Shown here in pieces: positions 38,555 through 50,076 of a DNA stretch of 64,000 bases (positions are counted from its first letter, which is position 1; the number at the start of each line of letters is the position of its first letter). The translations under genes were made by a program, and so were the position numbers. The DNA comes from Blastomussa wellsi. Taxonomy: Eukaryota > Cnidaria > Anthozoa > Scleractinia > Plerogyridae. The DNA is taken from positions 11,981,418 through 12,045,417 of the forward strand of contig OX393574.1 of NCBI GenBank assembly GCA_947652115.1. The letters run 5' to 3'. Under the pieces are notes generated by a model. It worked only from the letters and a program-made list of their open reading frames with translations. It did no database searches and was not told where the DNA came from.

Positions 38555-38640
38555 ATGTCCCCAGAGCCCTTCGTTTCTCATGCCAAGGCCCCACCAGCTA
38601 AGAGAAACCAATAGGGCCATGGAGACGAGAATGGCAACGA
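38555..38640. repeat. small relative of the 'ctctggggacgagaatg' family
   Basis: tatgtccccagagccc at the left and ccatggagacgagaatgg at the right, about 85 bases in total with weak inverted symmetry. Confidence 0.5.
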
Positions 38641-39208
38641 TCCCAGGCACAGATGGTCAGAAAGTGGGATGGAACAGGATGCCTGATAAAACACCTGTAT
38701 TGTTACGCCAGAAATGTGCCCACTTATGCTTCTACAACTTCTATTATATGAAATAACAAAATACAAGTGCTGTAATACTTTTAATATATACACATCTCTC
38801 GTCCATTTTTTTACAATAAATATTACAAAAATTATTACACATTTTTTGTTTCAAATAAGATATAGCGGCATCCACTATTTTGTATATTGTTTTACAACTT
38901 CAGAGGTCAGCGAAGTATATAATTTCGTACCATGTTAACATAAATTTTTGCACAAAATAAAGGAGTGTTATCGACAATATCAATGGAATTTTCAGTTTTC
39001 AAATGCTTCATAACTTACGCCTACTTCACTCACTACAAATACTTAAATATACAGACTGTTTTTCTTGTTATTGAAGAGAATAAATTACTTGATACCATTT
39101 CAAAATATAAAAAGACCAGCTATCATTTCTTTGGTTGAAGATAACCTTCATTTTCGAAAGGTCATAAAAATTGAAGAAAAGTTTTCTCACTAAATTTAAC
39201 TTTGAAAT

Positions 39209-39238
39209 TACTCTGTGGCTTATTGAATAAGTCACAGA
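39209..39238. repeat. short hairpin before the gap
   Basis: ctctgtggcttatt followed by aataagtcacagag with almost no loop. Confidence 0.7.
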
Positions 39239-39282
39239 GTGAGACTAATACTCACTTTTGAGAAATGCAATTTCTTTCAAAT

Positions 39283-39482
39283 NNNNNNNNNNNNNNNNNN
39301 NNNNNNNNNNNNNNNNNNNNNNNNNNNNNNNNNNNNNNNNNNNNNNNNNNNNNNNNNNNNNNNNNNNNNNNNNNNNNNNNNNNNNNNNNNNNNNNNNNNN
39401 NNNNNNNNNNNNNNNNNNNNNNNNNNNNNNNNNNNNNNNNNNNNNNNNNNNNNNNNNNNNNNNNNNNNNNNNNNNNNNNNNN
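39283..39482. other. assembly gap (200 N)
   Basis: Exactly 200 undetermined bases; the sequence to its right is in the middle of a tandem array, so the gap probably hides collapsed satellite units. Confidence 0.99.
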
Positions 39483-40500
39483 AGAGAATAAGGGATATAA
39501 GGGTATGCTGACCTAAACTCTTTCCTAACACCCTCTGGGGTTAGGATAAGAAGTTAAAGGACAGGGGTAGTGGGGTAGAGAATAAGGGATATAAGGGTAT
39601 GCTGACCTAAACTCTTTCCTAACACCCTCTGGGGTTAGGATAAGAAGTTAAAGGACAGGGGCAGTGGGGAAGAGTATAAGGGATATAAGGGTATGCTGGC
39701 CTAAACTCTTACCTAACACCCTCTGGGGTTAGGATAAGAAGTTAAAGGACAGGGTCAGTGGGGTAGAGTATAAGGGATATAAGGGTATGCTGGCCTAAAC
39801 TCTTTCCTAACACCCTCTGGGGTTAGGAAAAGAAGTTAAAGGACAGGGATAGTGGGGTAGAGTATAAGGGTACACTGGCCTAAACTCTTACCTAACACCC
39901 TCTGGGGTTAGGATAAGAAGTTAAAGGACAGGGATAGTGGGGTAGAGTATAAGGGTACACTGGCCTAAACTCTTACCTAACACCCTCTGGGGTTAGGATA
40001 AGAAGTTAAAGGACAGGGATAGTGGGGTAGAGTATAAGGGTACACTGGCCTAAACTCTTACCTAACACCCTCTGGGGTTAGGATAAGAAGTTAAAGGACA
40101 GGGATAGTGGGGTAGAGTATAAGGGTACACTGGCCTAAACTCTTACCTAACACCCTCTGGGGTTAGGATAAGAAGTTAAAGGACAGGGATAGTGGGGTAG
40201 AGTATAAGGGTACACTGGCCTAAACTCTTACCTAACACCCTCTGGGGTTAGGATAAGAAGTTAAAGGACAGGGATAGTGGGGTAGGGTATAAGGGTACAC
40301 TGGCCTAAACTCTTACCTAACACCCTCTGGGGTTAGGATAAGAAGTTAAAGGACAGGGATAGTGGGGTAGAGTATAAGGGATATAAGGGTACACTGGCCT
40401 AAACTCTTTCCTAACACCCTCTGGGGTTAGGATAAGAAGTTAAAGGACAGGGACAGTGGGGTAGAGTATGAGGGATATGAGGGCACCCTTCCCTTAACTC
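39483..40500. repeat. 85/94-bp satellite array
   Basis: At least eleven units of the form gtagagtataagggtacact ... cctaacaccctctggggtta gg-ataagaagttaaaggacag. Inner units have a period of exactly 85 (tacact at 39871, 39956, 40041); units with an extra gatataagg are 94 bp (39504 to 39598) and sit at both sides. The cctaacaccc-ctggggttagg core is an imperfect palindrome. The array starts in the gap and decays after 40440. Confidence 0.95.
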
Positions 40501-40639
40501 TTTCCTAACACCCAAGGGAGTTAGCATAGGAGGTAGGATAGGATAGGTTAGGTCAGGATAGGAGTAAGAATGATATGGTGTTTGGGGTTTGTTGGAGAAT
40601 GAGGATTTTGACAAGGAGCTGGGAGCTTAAGTACTCTAT

Positions 40640-40850
40640 AACTAAATATCTTGCCCTAGCCTCTATCCCTTACCCTATCCCTCCTAGAATGGGTATGGGC
40701 TTCAGGGTAGGAGTAGGGGTAGGGTAAGGCTTGGGATGAGAATACAGGTGACACTAGGGTAGAGTGAAGGTTAAGGGTTGGTGTGAGGATCCGAGTATGG
40801 GACAGCCAAGGGCTGAGGTTGGAGTTACAGATTCCAAGGTGATTGGGTTA
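40640..40850 (+). repeat. degenerate tagggt/ccctat-rich sequence
   Basis: Loose runs of taggg, agggta and ccctatcc next to the satellite. It resembles telomere-type TTAGGG only in composition; no consecutive TTAGGG units exist. Confidence 0.5.
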
Positions 40851-40854
40851 GAGT

Positions 40855-40933
40855 TTACAGAGTGGGTAAGGGATTTCCACATCTGATCACACTGTCATAC
40901 ATGTGGGAACAGATCAGCCTAAAATCGCTGAAA
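40855..40933 (-). CDS. possible last exon of the coiled-coil gene
   Basis: After a long pyrimidine tract and CCTCTCAG, a frame in the phase left by the exon 42464-42507 (AG|T) runs 26 codons (FSDFRLICSHMYDSVIRCGN ...) to a TAA at 40855-40857. The phase match is what one would expect for the terminal exon, but the tract is also a simple purine/pyrimidine repeat and no poly(A) signal is visible downstream. Confidence 0.25.
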
Positions 40934-41800
40934 CTGAGAGGAAACATGGTGAAAAGATAGAAAACAAAGAAGAAAAAAAAGAGAAGAAAAGAAGATAAGA
41001 AGAAAACAAAGAAAAGAAGAAAGAAGAAGAAGATAAGAAGATAAAAAAAAACACTTAATTGATTTGAAATGATGGTCAGCAAAAAAAGTCTAACTCTAAC
41101 TCATTTAGATTGATATTGTTTTTATCAGGGAAATAAAAAAAATAAGCAAGAGAGAAAAGTAATCATGGTAACCAGAAATCTTTGTAACAAAATAATTTGA
41201 TGAACGTGTGCAAATGCTGTATATATCTATTAGATAGCTGGCGAGGTTGCATTTATCTAAATTAAGCTTTGAAAACAGATATAATTAGGGACAGACCATT
41301 ATTATTTTCGGAGGGGGATGGAAAATGTTGAAAAAAATTTTTTCCAATTGAAAGGAGAGAAGATAAAATAAATTGTTTTGAGAAAGACAGCTTCAAAAAG
41401 TTTGCAGAATTGCAAAAAAAATGTTTGCACAGTCACAAACACGAAAAAAATAGCTTGTGTCAACAAAACTTTCATTTGCCCCCTCCAAAAAATAATGGTC
41501 CATCCCTTAGTGTTCAGTCAAATTTTGAAGGTTATCAGTTTGAACATTACAAGTAGTAATTAAGTGGTAGAACAAAATAAGTATAAATTATTATTAATAG
41601 CGAAGAGTTAAAAAGGAATAAACCACATTGCTGACAGTAAAAGCTTTGAAGATGTCTGTGCATGTTGTGCTTATCGCGTTGATGCAATCATTGACAAAAC
41701 TGGTTTTCTAAACAGAAAGAACAACAAAATACTGTTAGTGAAAGAAATTATTAAAAGTGTTTAGCTCACAGTGACTAGAGATGATATTTAAATTGTCTCT

Positions 41801-42098
41801 GTGGGAGGTGCAGTGGGCTAAAAGTTAGTGCATTGGAATCTGGATTGGATGGTTTGGGTTCAAGCCCGGGCCGGGGCACTGCATTGTGTTATTTGGCAAA
41901 ACACTTCACTCTCACAGATACCTCTCTTTGCTCAGGTGTATAAATGTGTACCAGCGAATTTACTGCTGGGGAGTAACCCAGCGATGGACTAGAATCCCAT
42001 CCAGGGAGGAGTAGCAATAATACTCTGTCGCTTGATGCTATGGAAACCAGGAAAAGTTCTAGCCTGATGGGCCACTCGGCTCTTATGCAGACTTTACT
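41801..42098 (+). repeat. tRNA-derived SINE, copy 1
   Basis: The head has an A-box-like gtgggctaaaagttagtgc and a B-box ggttcaagccc, then the family body: ggggcactgc-ttgtg, ggcaaaacacttcactctca, aatttactgctgggg-gtaac, gcgatggactag-atcccatcc, and a tail with cctgatgggccactcggct. The best-preserved full-length copy here together with 54099-54296. Confidence 0.85.
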
Positions 42099-42463
42099 AC
42101 TAAGAAATATATATAACTTAATGTATAGTTTTCTTGTTCAGACGGTTCTGCCGAATATTCGAGCAATAAAGGCAAACTGTCACCATCTGGATTTAAACCT
42201 TGATGATGACATTCTAGTTGAGAAAATTTGGTTTTTAACATTTATTTTATTCCTCATCATGTGGCATACCTTTGGTGCTGTCAGTTTGGTTCTGGCACTT
42301 GCAAGCTCACTGTCAAAAAGGATAAATAAACTATTTTAAACATAATTTGCAGCACACGACTGAGTCAATATCATAGCCAAGGTATCTCTTGTTGATAACA
42401 AGCACTAAGACGACTTGAAATGGCCCAATGATCCAAAAAAGTTGTTAACAATATAATGCATAC

Positions 42464-45400
42464 CTCTCCAGAGCTTCCTCTTGTACATTTGCTTTTTCCT
42501 TTAAGGCCTGTCAAGATAAAAATTGGTTTGAATACCATACTCATTTTAAGGTAATTATAGCTTAACTTCTGTTGAACATTCTTACTAGTACATTTGTCTA
42601 CAACCCTGATCATGCTCTCGCTCAGGCAGTCTACCATATACAAGCTCTAACACTGGAAGAGGAGGAGCCCAGTGGATCTTCCTGAGGGAGCCACAATGGA
42701 CTAATGTATTGTACGTTGGCCTCCTGATCGAACAATCCGAGTTCGAGCCTTGGCCAAGGAACTGTGTTGTTTTCTTGGACAAGACCCTTGCCTCTCATAG
42801 TGCCTCTCTTCAGGCAGGTGAAAAATGGGTACCTGCTGGATAATGTTGGGGCTGACCCTGCGATGGTCTACCGGCCATCCCATCTAGTGGGGGGGGGGGG
42901 GGGGGGGAGTAGAACTACTGCTGGTTGCTTCATGCTACAGAAACCAGGATAAACTCTGGCCTGATGAGGCACTTGGCTTGAAAATAGACTTTAATAAGTG
43001 GGTGGAGAAATACTAGTGCAATAATTTTATTGAACTCCAGGTCAAATTTAGCCCTGGCCAGGGCACTGCAACATTAAGTTCATTGAAAAGACATTTTACC
43101 CTCATAGTGCAGAGCTCTTCTGCCAATTCAGGTGTATAAAATGGTTACCAACAAATGTAATGCCTGGAGCAACCTCGTTATGGGCTAACATCCCATCCAG
43201 GCGAGAGTGGCAATAGTACTCCTGGTTGCAACAACAACAACAACTTTATTCACATTTCTTCTACAATTATATTATGTTCATGTTACGGAAATTAAACCAC
43301 GATAAGCTCAGCCCTTTATAGGTCGCTGGCTACGCTCAAACAAAAACTTAACCCTAAAAGTGCTACTGTGATTAAATTTTTCAAAAACTCTTCATTTTTT
43401 CAAAAGGATCATGTAGTCTTCCATGTAAGATTAAAAGTGCCATTTTCCATTTTCACATATCTTTTACTAGTTCCCGAAATATTTGATAAGTTGGTAGAAT
43501 ATGCAGATTAGGAGACTGATGACATCATCTGGTGTTCTCAACTCAATTTTAAATCAAGTTGTGTGATGGGCAAATAATAGTGTGACGGACAAAATGTCCA
43601 GATTGTTAAAGTGCAGTTTTTGGCATCGTTAAGTGCCAGAAAGCTTTCTCTTTTGACATTGTCGTATGTCTGTACATACGTACGGTGCAAGCGCCATACC
43701 CATGAGCCATTCCGTTAGCCATTTAGACCAAGCAAAATGAACTGAATTTGTTTTCCTATTTCAATTTTATGCATGCATCATTCTCCAACCTTTCTGGGTA
43801 TGGGGCTCTGCTCCACAGCCCTTCAGGCTACAAGAGCTCTGCTATAAACAGTTCTTTAATAAATTATATAAACTGAACTGTAAAGACATTGTAAAGCCAG
43901 ATTTTATACTTTTATTAAATCATTTTAATTTGCAGATAAATTGAATGAATTAGTGCAAATTAAATAAATGTGCAATTTGCAGTTGATGAATGAAAAATCA
44001 ATAAATTCAAAACAAAAATAAAAAGCCATTTTTTAATTGCTTTTAAAATAATTGTCTTTGCACTTACCTTCTTCCTTACTTCAGACACTTTTTTCTTCAA
44101 GAGCAAAGTTCTTTGTAATGCTACGCAGTACTGAAAAACAGTAACCCGAAAAGATGAGAGAATGTCCAGTAAACAAATATATATACAAGTCAAAACGCGT
44201 TGGGAAAACAAACTATAGAAATAAATATTTTTTTCCTAAAAAAGCCAGTCAAACACACAGTTCTACCAATCAAAAATTTTCATTAATTCATTTTGCAAAA
44301 CGGTGTTGTCTGCGAGATACAGAAATCTCCAACAGAAGGTCAGGTAAACTGATTTCTTTGCAAGAGGGTAGGGTATAAAGGACAATTCTTAAACTGGTGG
44401 GAAATGCAAGAAACAGTTACTACAATTAATCAAAACTAGCTAACGATCAAACAGTTCCGAAGTCAGCGAAAGAGATGATTAGATGGAAACCAAGAGTAAT
44501 GAAATATAAAAAACGAGCTATTGAAAAATAATCTTATTTGAAAGGCCTTTAAAAATGAAGAACAATGGCATTTTCCTTTTTCTGATATCTCCTCTCGTCC
44601 TCGAGATATTCAAGATTTTTGAATTATGCAAATGAGGAACTGATTCATGATGTGATAAGGTGTGATACTATGGGTGTAAAAACAAAAATATAGCATATCT
44701 CTGCAAGTACTGATGCAATGAAATTGAAACTTGGTGAGCATGTTATAGCCTAAGAAATACATCAAATGGTGTTTATTTTGGTGTTTCTATGGCAACACAT
44801 CCGGTTCCAGATCTCTAATATACAGTACCGCTCAGAAATAAGCGTCCCAAAATATACGCGAAATACGCATATGCATTGCATATATACGCATATGCGTATG
44901 TAAATTCGCGTATACGCATGTACTCTGTGTGCGCGTATGCTCATTTGTATGTATGAGCTAGCTTATTGTTGTTTCTTTTGTTGACAGTTGATTGTTCTTT
45001 AAATGACCTGACATTGCTGCATTTAAAAAGTGCATGGAAGACTGACTAAATCGTGCCGTGCCATAGTTTTACAGAAAATATTACATGTAAATGTAAAGTC
45101 TACGTAAAAACTTGTTATCATGTATTCACTGTAATGAGAATTCACTTTCCGTTTGAATCATCGATTTAAATTAATCCCAAACAGAACCATTTCACTTCTT
45201 GCTTCTCGCTCAAGAGAAAGTAAACACTCAGATGAAACGACTAGCGGCCGGTGCGTGCCAAAAAGCTTTATCTTGCAAAGAAGTTTTAAAATAAATGTTT
45301 ACAACGCATCATAAAAACTTTGCTAAAACATTATTTCTACCTACAGAGACCATTTGACCGTTTAAAATCACCGATTTGCGCCGAATAGAACCAGAGATAT

Positions 45401-47416
45401 CATTTTGTCTACCATGATTTTTCAATAACTATAAGCAAGCGACTCGCGCCGTCACGTGCTGGAAGACGAAAACTTTATCTTGCGAGTTAACAATTGTGAA
45501 TGTTGGCCGAGTAGTTTTGATAAGCTTGAATGAAAACTCTCATCAATTTCACTCAAAATACTGAACAAAAGTACGTTACGTTAAGCACGTTACGGCAAGA
45601 CAAACAAGTTCAACTCATTCGAAGAATCATAAAAAGACCAGGCATTCAATACAAGCAAGTGACATGTTTTTTCCCAACAATACTACACAAAGCAAACTTA
45701 TGGAAAAGAATAACAAAGAACTGCGTATATGAGTATGCGTATACGAGTATATACGCGTATATACGCATATGCGTATGCATATATACGCATGCGCGTATGC
45801 GTATGTACGCGTATGAGCTGCGTATGCGATGGACGCTTATTTCTGAGCAGTACTGTACAGGAATGATCATTCCTGTTTATGATCTTTAGCAAGCTGCCAT
45901 CGTCCACTTCCAAAAGGTTAATTAGGAGAGCTAGTGCAATATGGGCATTGCACACGCTTTAAATGGGATCAATCACTTGCCCTATACATGAGTTGCAAAC
46001 AAGTAATATTTGACTTAAAGAGAAAACAGACCTTTGGGCTACCGGAGCTCTGCTATAAACATTAATAAATTAAATAAACTCAACTAAAAAGACATTGTAC
46101 AGCCATATTTTATACTTTTATTAAATAATTGTTGTAGACAAATTGTCTCCTCATGATATTAATTTGCATTTGATGAATGACGTAGATAAATGCCAAGCAA
46201 AAAATATTATCTAATCAATAAATTCAAAACATAAATAGAAAGCCATTTTTAATTGCTTTTTAAATAATTGTCTCACTGTACATCTTCGCACTTACCTCTT
46301 TCTTCAAGTAAGCCGCTTTTTTCTTCAAGCGCAAGGTTGTTCTGCAAAACCAAAGGTAAATCACCTGTAAATCATGATACTAAATAATAATCACTATTAT
46401 TCAACAAATTGTCGTGTTGCCCATATATGGTCATTATGCTCTAGATATCCATTAACTGCAGCTGACAGACATTCTGTGGTATATGTAGAAGTCTCGCAAA
46501 GCACCGCATAATGGAAACTTTTCTAGCTGTAACATTCTCTTCGTTGACAATTTGTTGAATAACAAAAAAATTATCCTGCTCAATATTGCACGGAATATCA
46601 TCTGATTTTAGCCAACTCAGCCAGCCTACAGCCTCATTGGCTAAGTATCGGGCGATATTCTGCGCGGTTTTGCAGGATAATTGCTTATTATCCATACCCA
46701 ACATATGGTAACTATAGGTATCCATACCTATGATTTGGGTTGTAACTACCATGCATGGTACCCATAACTTAATTAATGATAGCCTGCGAGAAGTTTGGGG
46801 GAAAAATTTTGGCGGGCAAAGGTAGCCAAGTGTACAAGCGAAGCACGCAGAACCTGATCTGGGAGAGAGCCTGTAGACTTTCTTTGACTCCACTTATCCA
46901 CCAACTATACATTAGCATATCTATCAATGAGTTGATCTAACACCACAGGAATGACACAATATTTTTGATTAATTTTGTTCTAAAAATTGCACGCAACAGT
47001 TGCATGTTGATGAAACATTCTCGTCCCCAGAGGCCACGATCCTTTTGGTGAGCACCAAGAATCACGACCTCTGGCCGTAACCAAATTGTGAGCATGTGTA
47101 GAAAACACATTTTGTAGCTTTCAGCCAATCATATTTGACTTTGTGCATGCGCAGAGTAACAGGAAGTCTGTGATTCGCGGACCTATGGTGTTGGACCTTC
47201 CCAGAGGTCTCGATTGTTGGTGCTTACCAAACAAATCACGGGCTCTGGGGACGAGAATGTTGAGGAAACTACAAAGTTTCCTGTCATGAAGAGGGGGTCA
47301 ATGGTAACATGTAGAACTGAACCATGCATAAATGTATGACGACAAATATTTCCAAATGACCCAACATTTGGACAAACATACCGGAATCTCTCAAGGCCCA
47401 TTTCAATTTCAATCCT
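42464..47416 (-). CDS. charged, probably coiled-coil protein with very short exons (partial gene model)
   Basis: Four exons with good GT-AG signals and matching phases: 47382-47416 (35 nt, acceptor CTTTCCACAG, donor GTATGT), 46296-46341 (46 nt, acceptor GTTTTGCAG, donor GTAAGT), 44068-44130 (63 nt, acceptor TTTTTCAG, donor GTAAGT) and 42464-42507 (44 nt, acceptor TCTTGACAG, donor GTATGC). Spliced they read RIEIEMGLERFR-TTLRLK, KKAAYLKKE, YCVALQRTLLLKKKVSEVRK and KALKEKANVQEEALE without a stop. The sequence is rich in Lys, Glu, Leu and Arg with heptad-like spacing, so a helical coiled coil is likely. I cannot name the protein. The exons at 46.3 and 44.1 kb lie in duplicated flanks and share LRLKKK/LLLKKK, so one probably arose from the other. 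At least one further exon is needed upstream; 49052-49067 is a candidate start and 40855-40933 a candidate end. Confidence 0.5.
42686..42996 (+). repeat. tRNA-derived SINE, copy 2
   Basis: Same order of blocks as copy 1 (ttggacaagacccttg, gcctctcttcaggcaggtg, ctgcgatggtctaccgg, cctgatgaggcacttggct), with a 19-base G-run at 42889-42907 replacing part of the body. Confidence 0.8.
43030..43229 (+). repeat. tRNA-derived SINE, copy 3 (degenerate)
   Basis: The head is eroded; the body keeps ggccagggcactgc, attttaccctcatagtgc, atcccatccaggcgagag and tactcctggttgc. Confidence 0.65.
43796..44130 (-). repeat. segment duplicated with 46028-46341, copy 1
   Basis: Shares with 46028-46341, in the same orientation, gagctctgctataaac, aaagacattgta-agcca, tttatacttttattaaat, tgcaatttgc/gcatttgatgaatga, aataaattcaaaaca and the exon plus its GTAAGT donor. 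Parts before the exon resemble the sequence at 37339-37390 (ggggct-tgc ... gagct-ccgctatta), so a mobile piece is included. Confidence 0.7.
44823..45855. mobile_element. TA-flanked element with 25-bp inverted ends and tacgcata-rich subterminal arrays
   Basis: Ends CAGTACCGCTCAGAAATAAG (44823) and the complement at 45855 match over 25 bp with one difference. TA lies immediately outside on both sides (44821-44822, 45856-45857). Next to each end is a stretch of 70-110 bp made of tacgca/tgcgta and tatacgcg units, strictly alternating purine-pyrimidine over long runs. The 1,033-bp unit has no transposase. The CAGT end and TA target suggest the Tc1/mariner superfamily. The plus ORF 45530-45889 partly reads through the right array and is not convincing. 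Confidence 0.8.
46028..46341 (-). repeat. segment duplicated with 43796-44130, copy 2
   Basis: See copy 1. The exon 46296-46341 is the counterpart of part of 44068-44130. Sequence similarity is clear but indels are many, so the event is not recent. Confidence 0.7.
46478..46683 (-). repeat. palindromic repeat, caattatcc family, copy 2 with tail
   Basis: The palindromic head 46569-46683 (aattatcctgc ... gcaggataattg) is followed on the minus strand by gttattcaacaaattgtcaa and ttacagctagaaaagttt, matching 53322-53512 in the opposite orientation. The 150-residue ORF over it (46441-46893) is repeat-derived. Confidence 0.75.
47015..47260. mobile_element. MITE, 'ctctggggacgagaatg' family
   Basis: acattctcgtccccagag (47015-47032) and its exact complement (47243-47260) bound a 246-bp unit. 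The similarity of the arms continues for about 60 bp (gtgagcaccaagaatcac / gtgcttaccaaacaaatcac). Confidence 0.85.
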
Positions 47417-47510
47417 CTGTGGAAAGAAAAATCTCATTTAATATGTAAGTTTGTAAGTTTAGTTTGTAAGTTTATTTAGTTTTCAAGAAAATATTTTTAC
47501 AATCAGTAAG

Positions 47511-47549
47511 CACCGCCTGCAAATAGCGAGCTAATCTAGGCAGGCGGTG
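47511..47549. repeat. hairpin caccgcctg/caggcggtg
   Basis: 9-bp perfect arms with a 21-base loop, immediately followed by three spaced copies of acacgaattac. Confidence 0.7.
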
Positions 47550-48105
47550 TTAAGGACATACAACACAAATTACTAAAACACGAATTACTCAATTTTCGTA
47601 AAACACGAATTACCCGAATTACTCGATTTTGCATACATTATTTGACGAAAGAGGAAAAAGGTGATATGTTAAGTTTTAAGTTCACATTACATTAAGGTTA
47701 ACACATAAACTCACTGACTGCAAAATTCAGGAACAGTGCATCTTTCAATCCGCGTTTTTACTTGTTTTCAGCATTCCCAGGCCCGTATGCATTGAACATT
47801 TTTCTATGCAAAAGTTTACATAACCGTGAATACTTGTTCACTCTAGGTGTTATACTGAGCAAGATGTTATACTGAGCAGGAGCCCAATATAAAGGGGTTC
47901 TTTCGAATGCCACATTCTATTCTTTCTTTCAATATATTTCAATACTTATAAACGTATTGCGGCCGCCATCTTGAGTGACGCGTGGCCGTGGAAGGCTGGA
48001 GCGTGTCAAAATTGTCATACGGATGGCCCTGGGGACGACGTTGTTTTTTATGACGTCAACAATCAATGAGTGATATAATGGAAGGTTTCCTTCAATTTCC
48101 GAAAT

Positions 48106-48178
48106 AACCTGCGATCAGGCGTTCCTTATATACTTTTTTTCTCCAGCCGCGAGAAATAAGAACGCCTGATCGCAGGTT
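48106..48178. repeat. hairpin with 19-bp perfect arms
   Basis: aacctgcgatcaggcgttc (48106-48124) and its exact complement (48160-48178) around a T-rich loop. Confidence 0.9.
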
Positions 48179-49051
48179 CCGAAAGGAATGCTCTTGATCC
48201 CGCAGGTCCTTTGAAATGGCCAAAAAAATTATTCTTGGTAAAACGGGTTAAACTTGTCATGGCGGAGTCCCTGATGGTCATTGAAATTGTTGTCTTGAGC
48301 CTCGCCATGCTCCTCGCGTTGCAACAAAAGATACGCGAGAATCGAATTTTTCCCTTTTTTGCAAATGGTTTCAATTTTGTGTCCATCCATGGCCATCCGA
48401 TATCCGAAAGCAAAACATATCTCCCTTCATTTTTCATCACTCGAGAGCTAAGCAGCAGTGGAACGCAAAGCAGTCACAGGCTAAAGTTTAATACCTTTTT
48501 GTTTTTCTTTCTTTCTTGAGTCTTAACCCTGACTTCATCAGCTATTAAAAAAGAAAAAAAAAACAGTTCCTTTTCTTAGTTTCTTATGGCTGAAATTATT
48601 AAGATAATTTACGGCAGTGAAATAATGCAAATATTAGCCTGAATTGACGTAAATGAGAAAAGATATGACAGTTATGTATAGATATAAAGATGCAAGTTAA
48701 AAAACTGAAAGTAATGATGTAATAAATTATACGTCATCTCGTGTTGCTAAGGGATACAATCTGTTTACTAAGACACGGACGCGCGCAGTCCGCGGAAAAA
48801 ATGAAATATCGTTTGCGCGAATATATATTGCAACATTTAGGGAACTAGGTAAAAGAAATCATTCTTACTTAAGGTAACACAATTTGGTTACTTTTTTATT
48901 ACATCTGAATGTCCTCCACTTAACTTGGATGTTTGGAGTTTGACTTTGCTCTTCAAGCTCTCAGCGCGCAAATCTTCCGAGAATTATTTTTAACTAAAAT
49001 ACTTGCCATCAATTGGAACCAGAGTAATACAGAGAAATTTCGTTTACTAAC

Positions 49052-49067
49052 CTGATTCTCGATCCAT
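49052..49067 (-). CDS. possible first coding exon (MDRES-) of the coiled-coil gene
   Basis: ATG GAT CGA GAA TCA G followed by GTTAGT, a usable donor, on the minus strand. It lies 1.0 kb from and divergent to the SLC25A3 start. It ends in phase 1, whereas the next identified exon (47382-47416) reads in phase 0, so at least one exon between is missing. Weak on its own. Confidence 0.2.
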
Positions 49068-50076
49068 TATCTCGTCGACTAATTTACGTTAGTTTTTCTT
49101 TACACGATTAAATGATTTTGATTTTCCCGCCTAACACCTTGATGCGAAGCTGTCAACCGCCAGATGACTTCCATTCATGACGTAAAATACGTAGTCAGTT
49201 ACCGCAAAGCTTTATGGGATCCTTGTAGTGTCAATTGACTTGAGAATTACGTAACTGCGTAATTAAGAATTATGTAGCCCCGCCACCTTTCGAGGTATTT
49301 ATATTCGTGGCAAGTTTTCAAAGTGTGCTTGTAAGTTTTCCGTCGTTTTCAATTTCGGTCGTAGTTTATTTTGGTGGAATAAAGTTTATTCGTTTAAGAA
49401 CACAACAATCTTTTGAAAAAATTATATCAGACCAAGATTCTCATTCACCTTGTTCAGGGTACATCACAGTCAACTAATATTTTGGAATACTCAACGCCCA
49501 CTATCACATGGAGAGGGGGGGATGCGTGCATGCATTTACAATTTTGGGCATGTCATGAGGAATACGGGATTTACAGAATGGTTCTCAGAATGCTCGTTTC
49601 AAAAAAGGAATCGGAAAAAGCCGCCCGATTGCGGGATACACGCAAGCGAAATTGCAGGCCTAAACCCAGATCTAGAGTAAACCTCATGCCTCAGATGATG
49701 GTGATATCCGAACGATAGTAAAAGGATAGTTTTCTGATACCACATCAATGCCCTTCAAATACTGGTCTTCCTCTGCTTTCACGTTCTTTACAAAATCAGT
49801 AAATAATCACGAATAATATCAATTAGAAAATATCAGCCGTTTTTACAAATTTGCGGCTTTGAGAACAAACATTTGGGGTATTTGAGCCCGATGGCTAAAA
49901 CTTTTGCGGGTACCCCCAATATAATTATGCGCGGTCGTTGTCATTAGCGTATGTTACGTATCTCCCATGATTCCTTTCAGCATCCTCTTAACGTGGAAAG
50001 CGAGCGAGGTATTGAGCCTCGTAAAAGGAGAGAGTTCATTTACCGATTTGTGTCGTCCTAACCAGAAACAGACAAA

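Noticed and set aside
39239..39531. ORFs across the N gap
   Set aside because: Made of undetermined residues.
40640..40850. Interstitial telomere
   Set aside because: TAGGG-like words are scattered and irregular; no run of TTAGGG units.
42040..42339. 99-codon plus ORF with a hydrophobic C-terminal part
   Set aside because: Starts inside SINE copy 1 and has no recognisable continuation; probably chance in AT-rich sequence.
45530..45889. 119-codon plus ORF as a transposase remnant of the 1,033-bp element
   Set aside because: No DDE-type or helix-turn-helix motif, and the C-terminal third is the tacgca array.
46441..46893. 150-codon minus ORF
   Set aside because: Runs through the palindromic composite repeat; no motif and no splice context.
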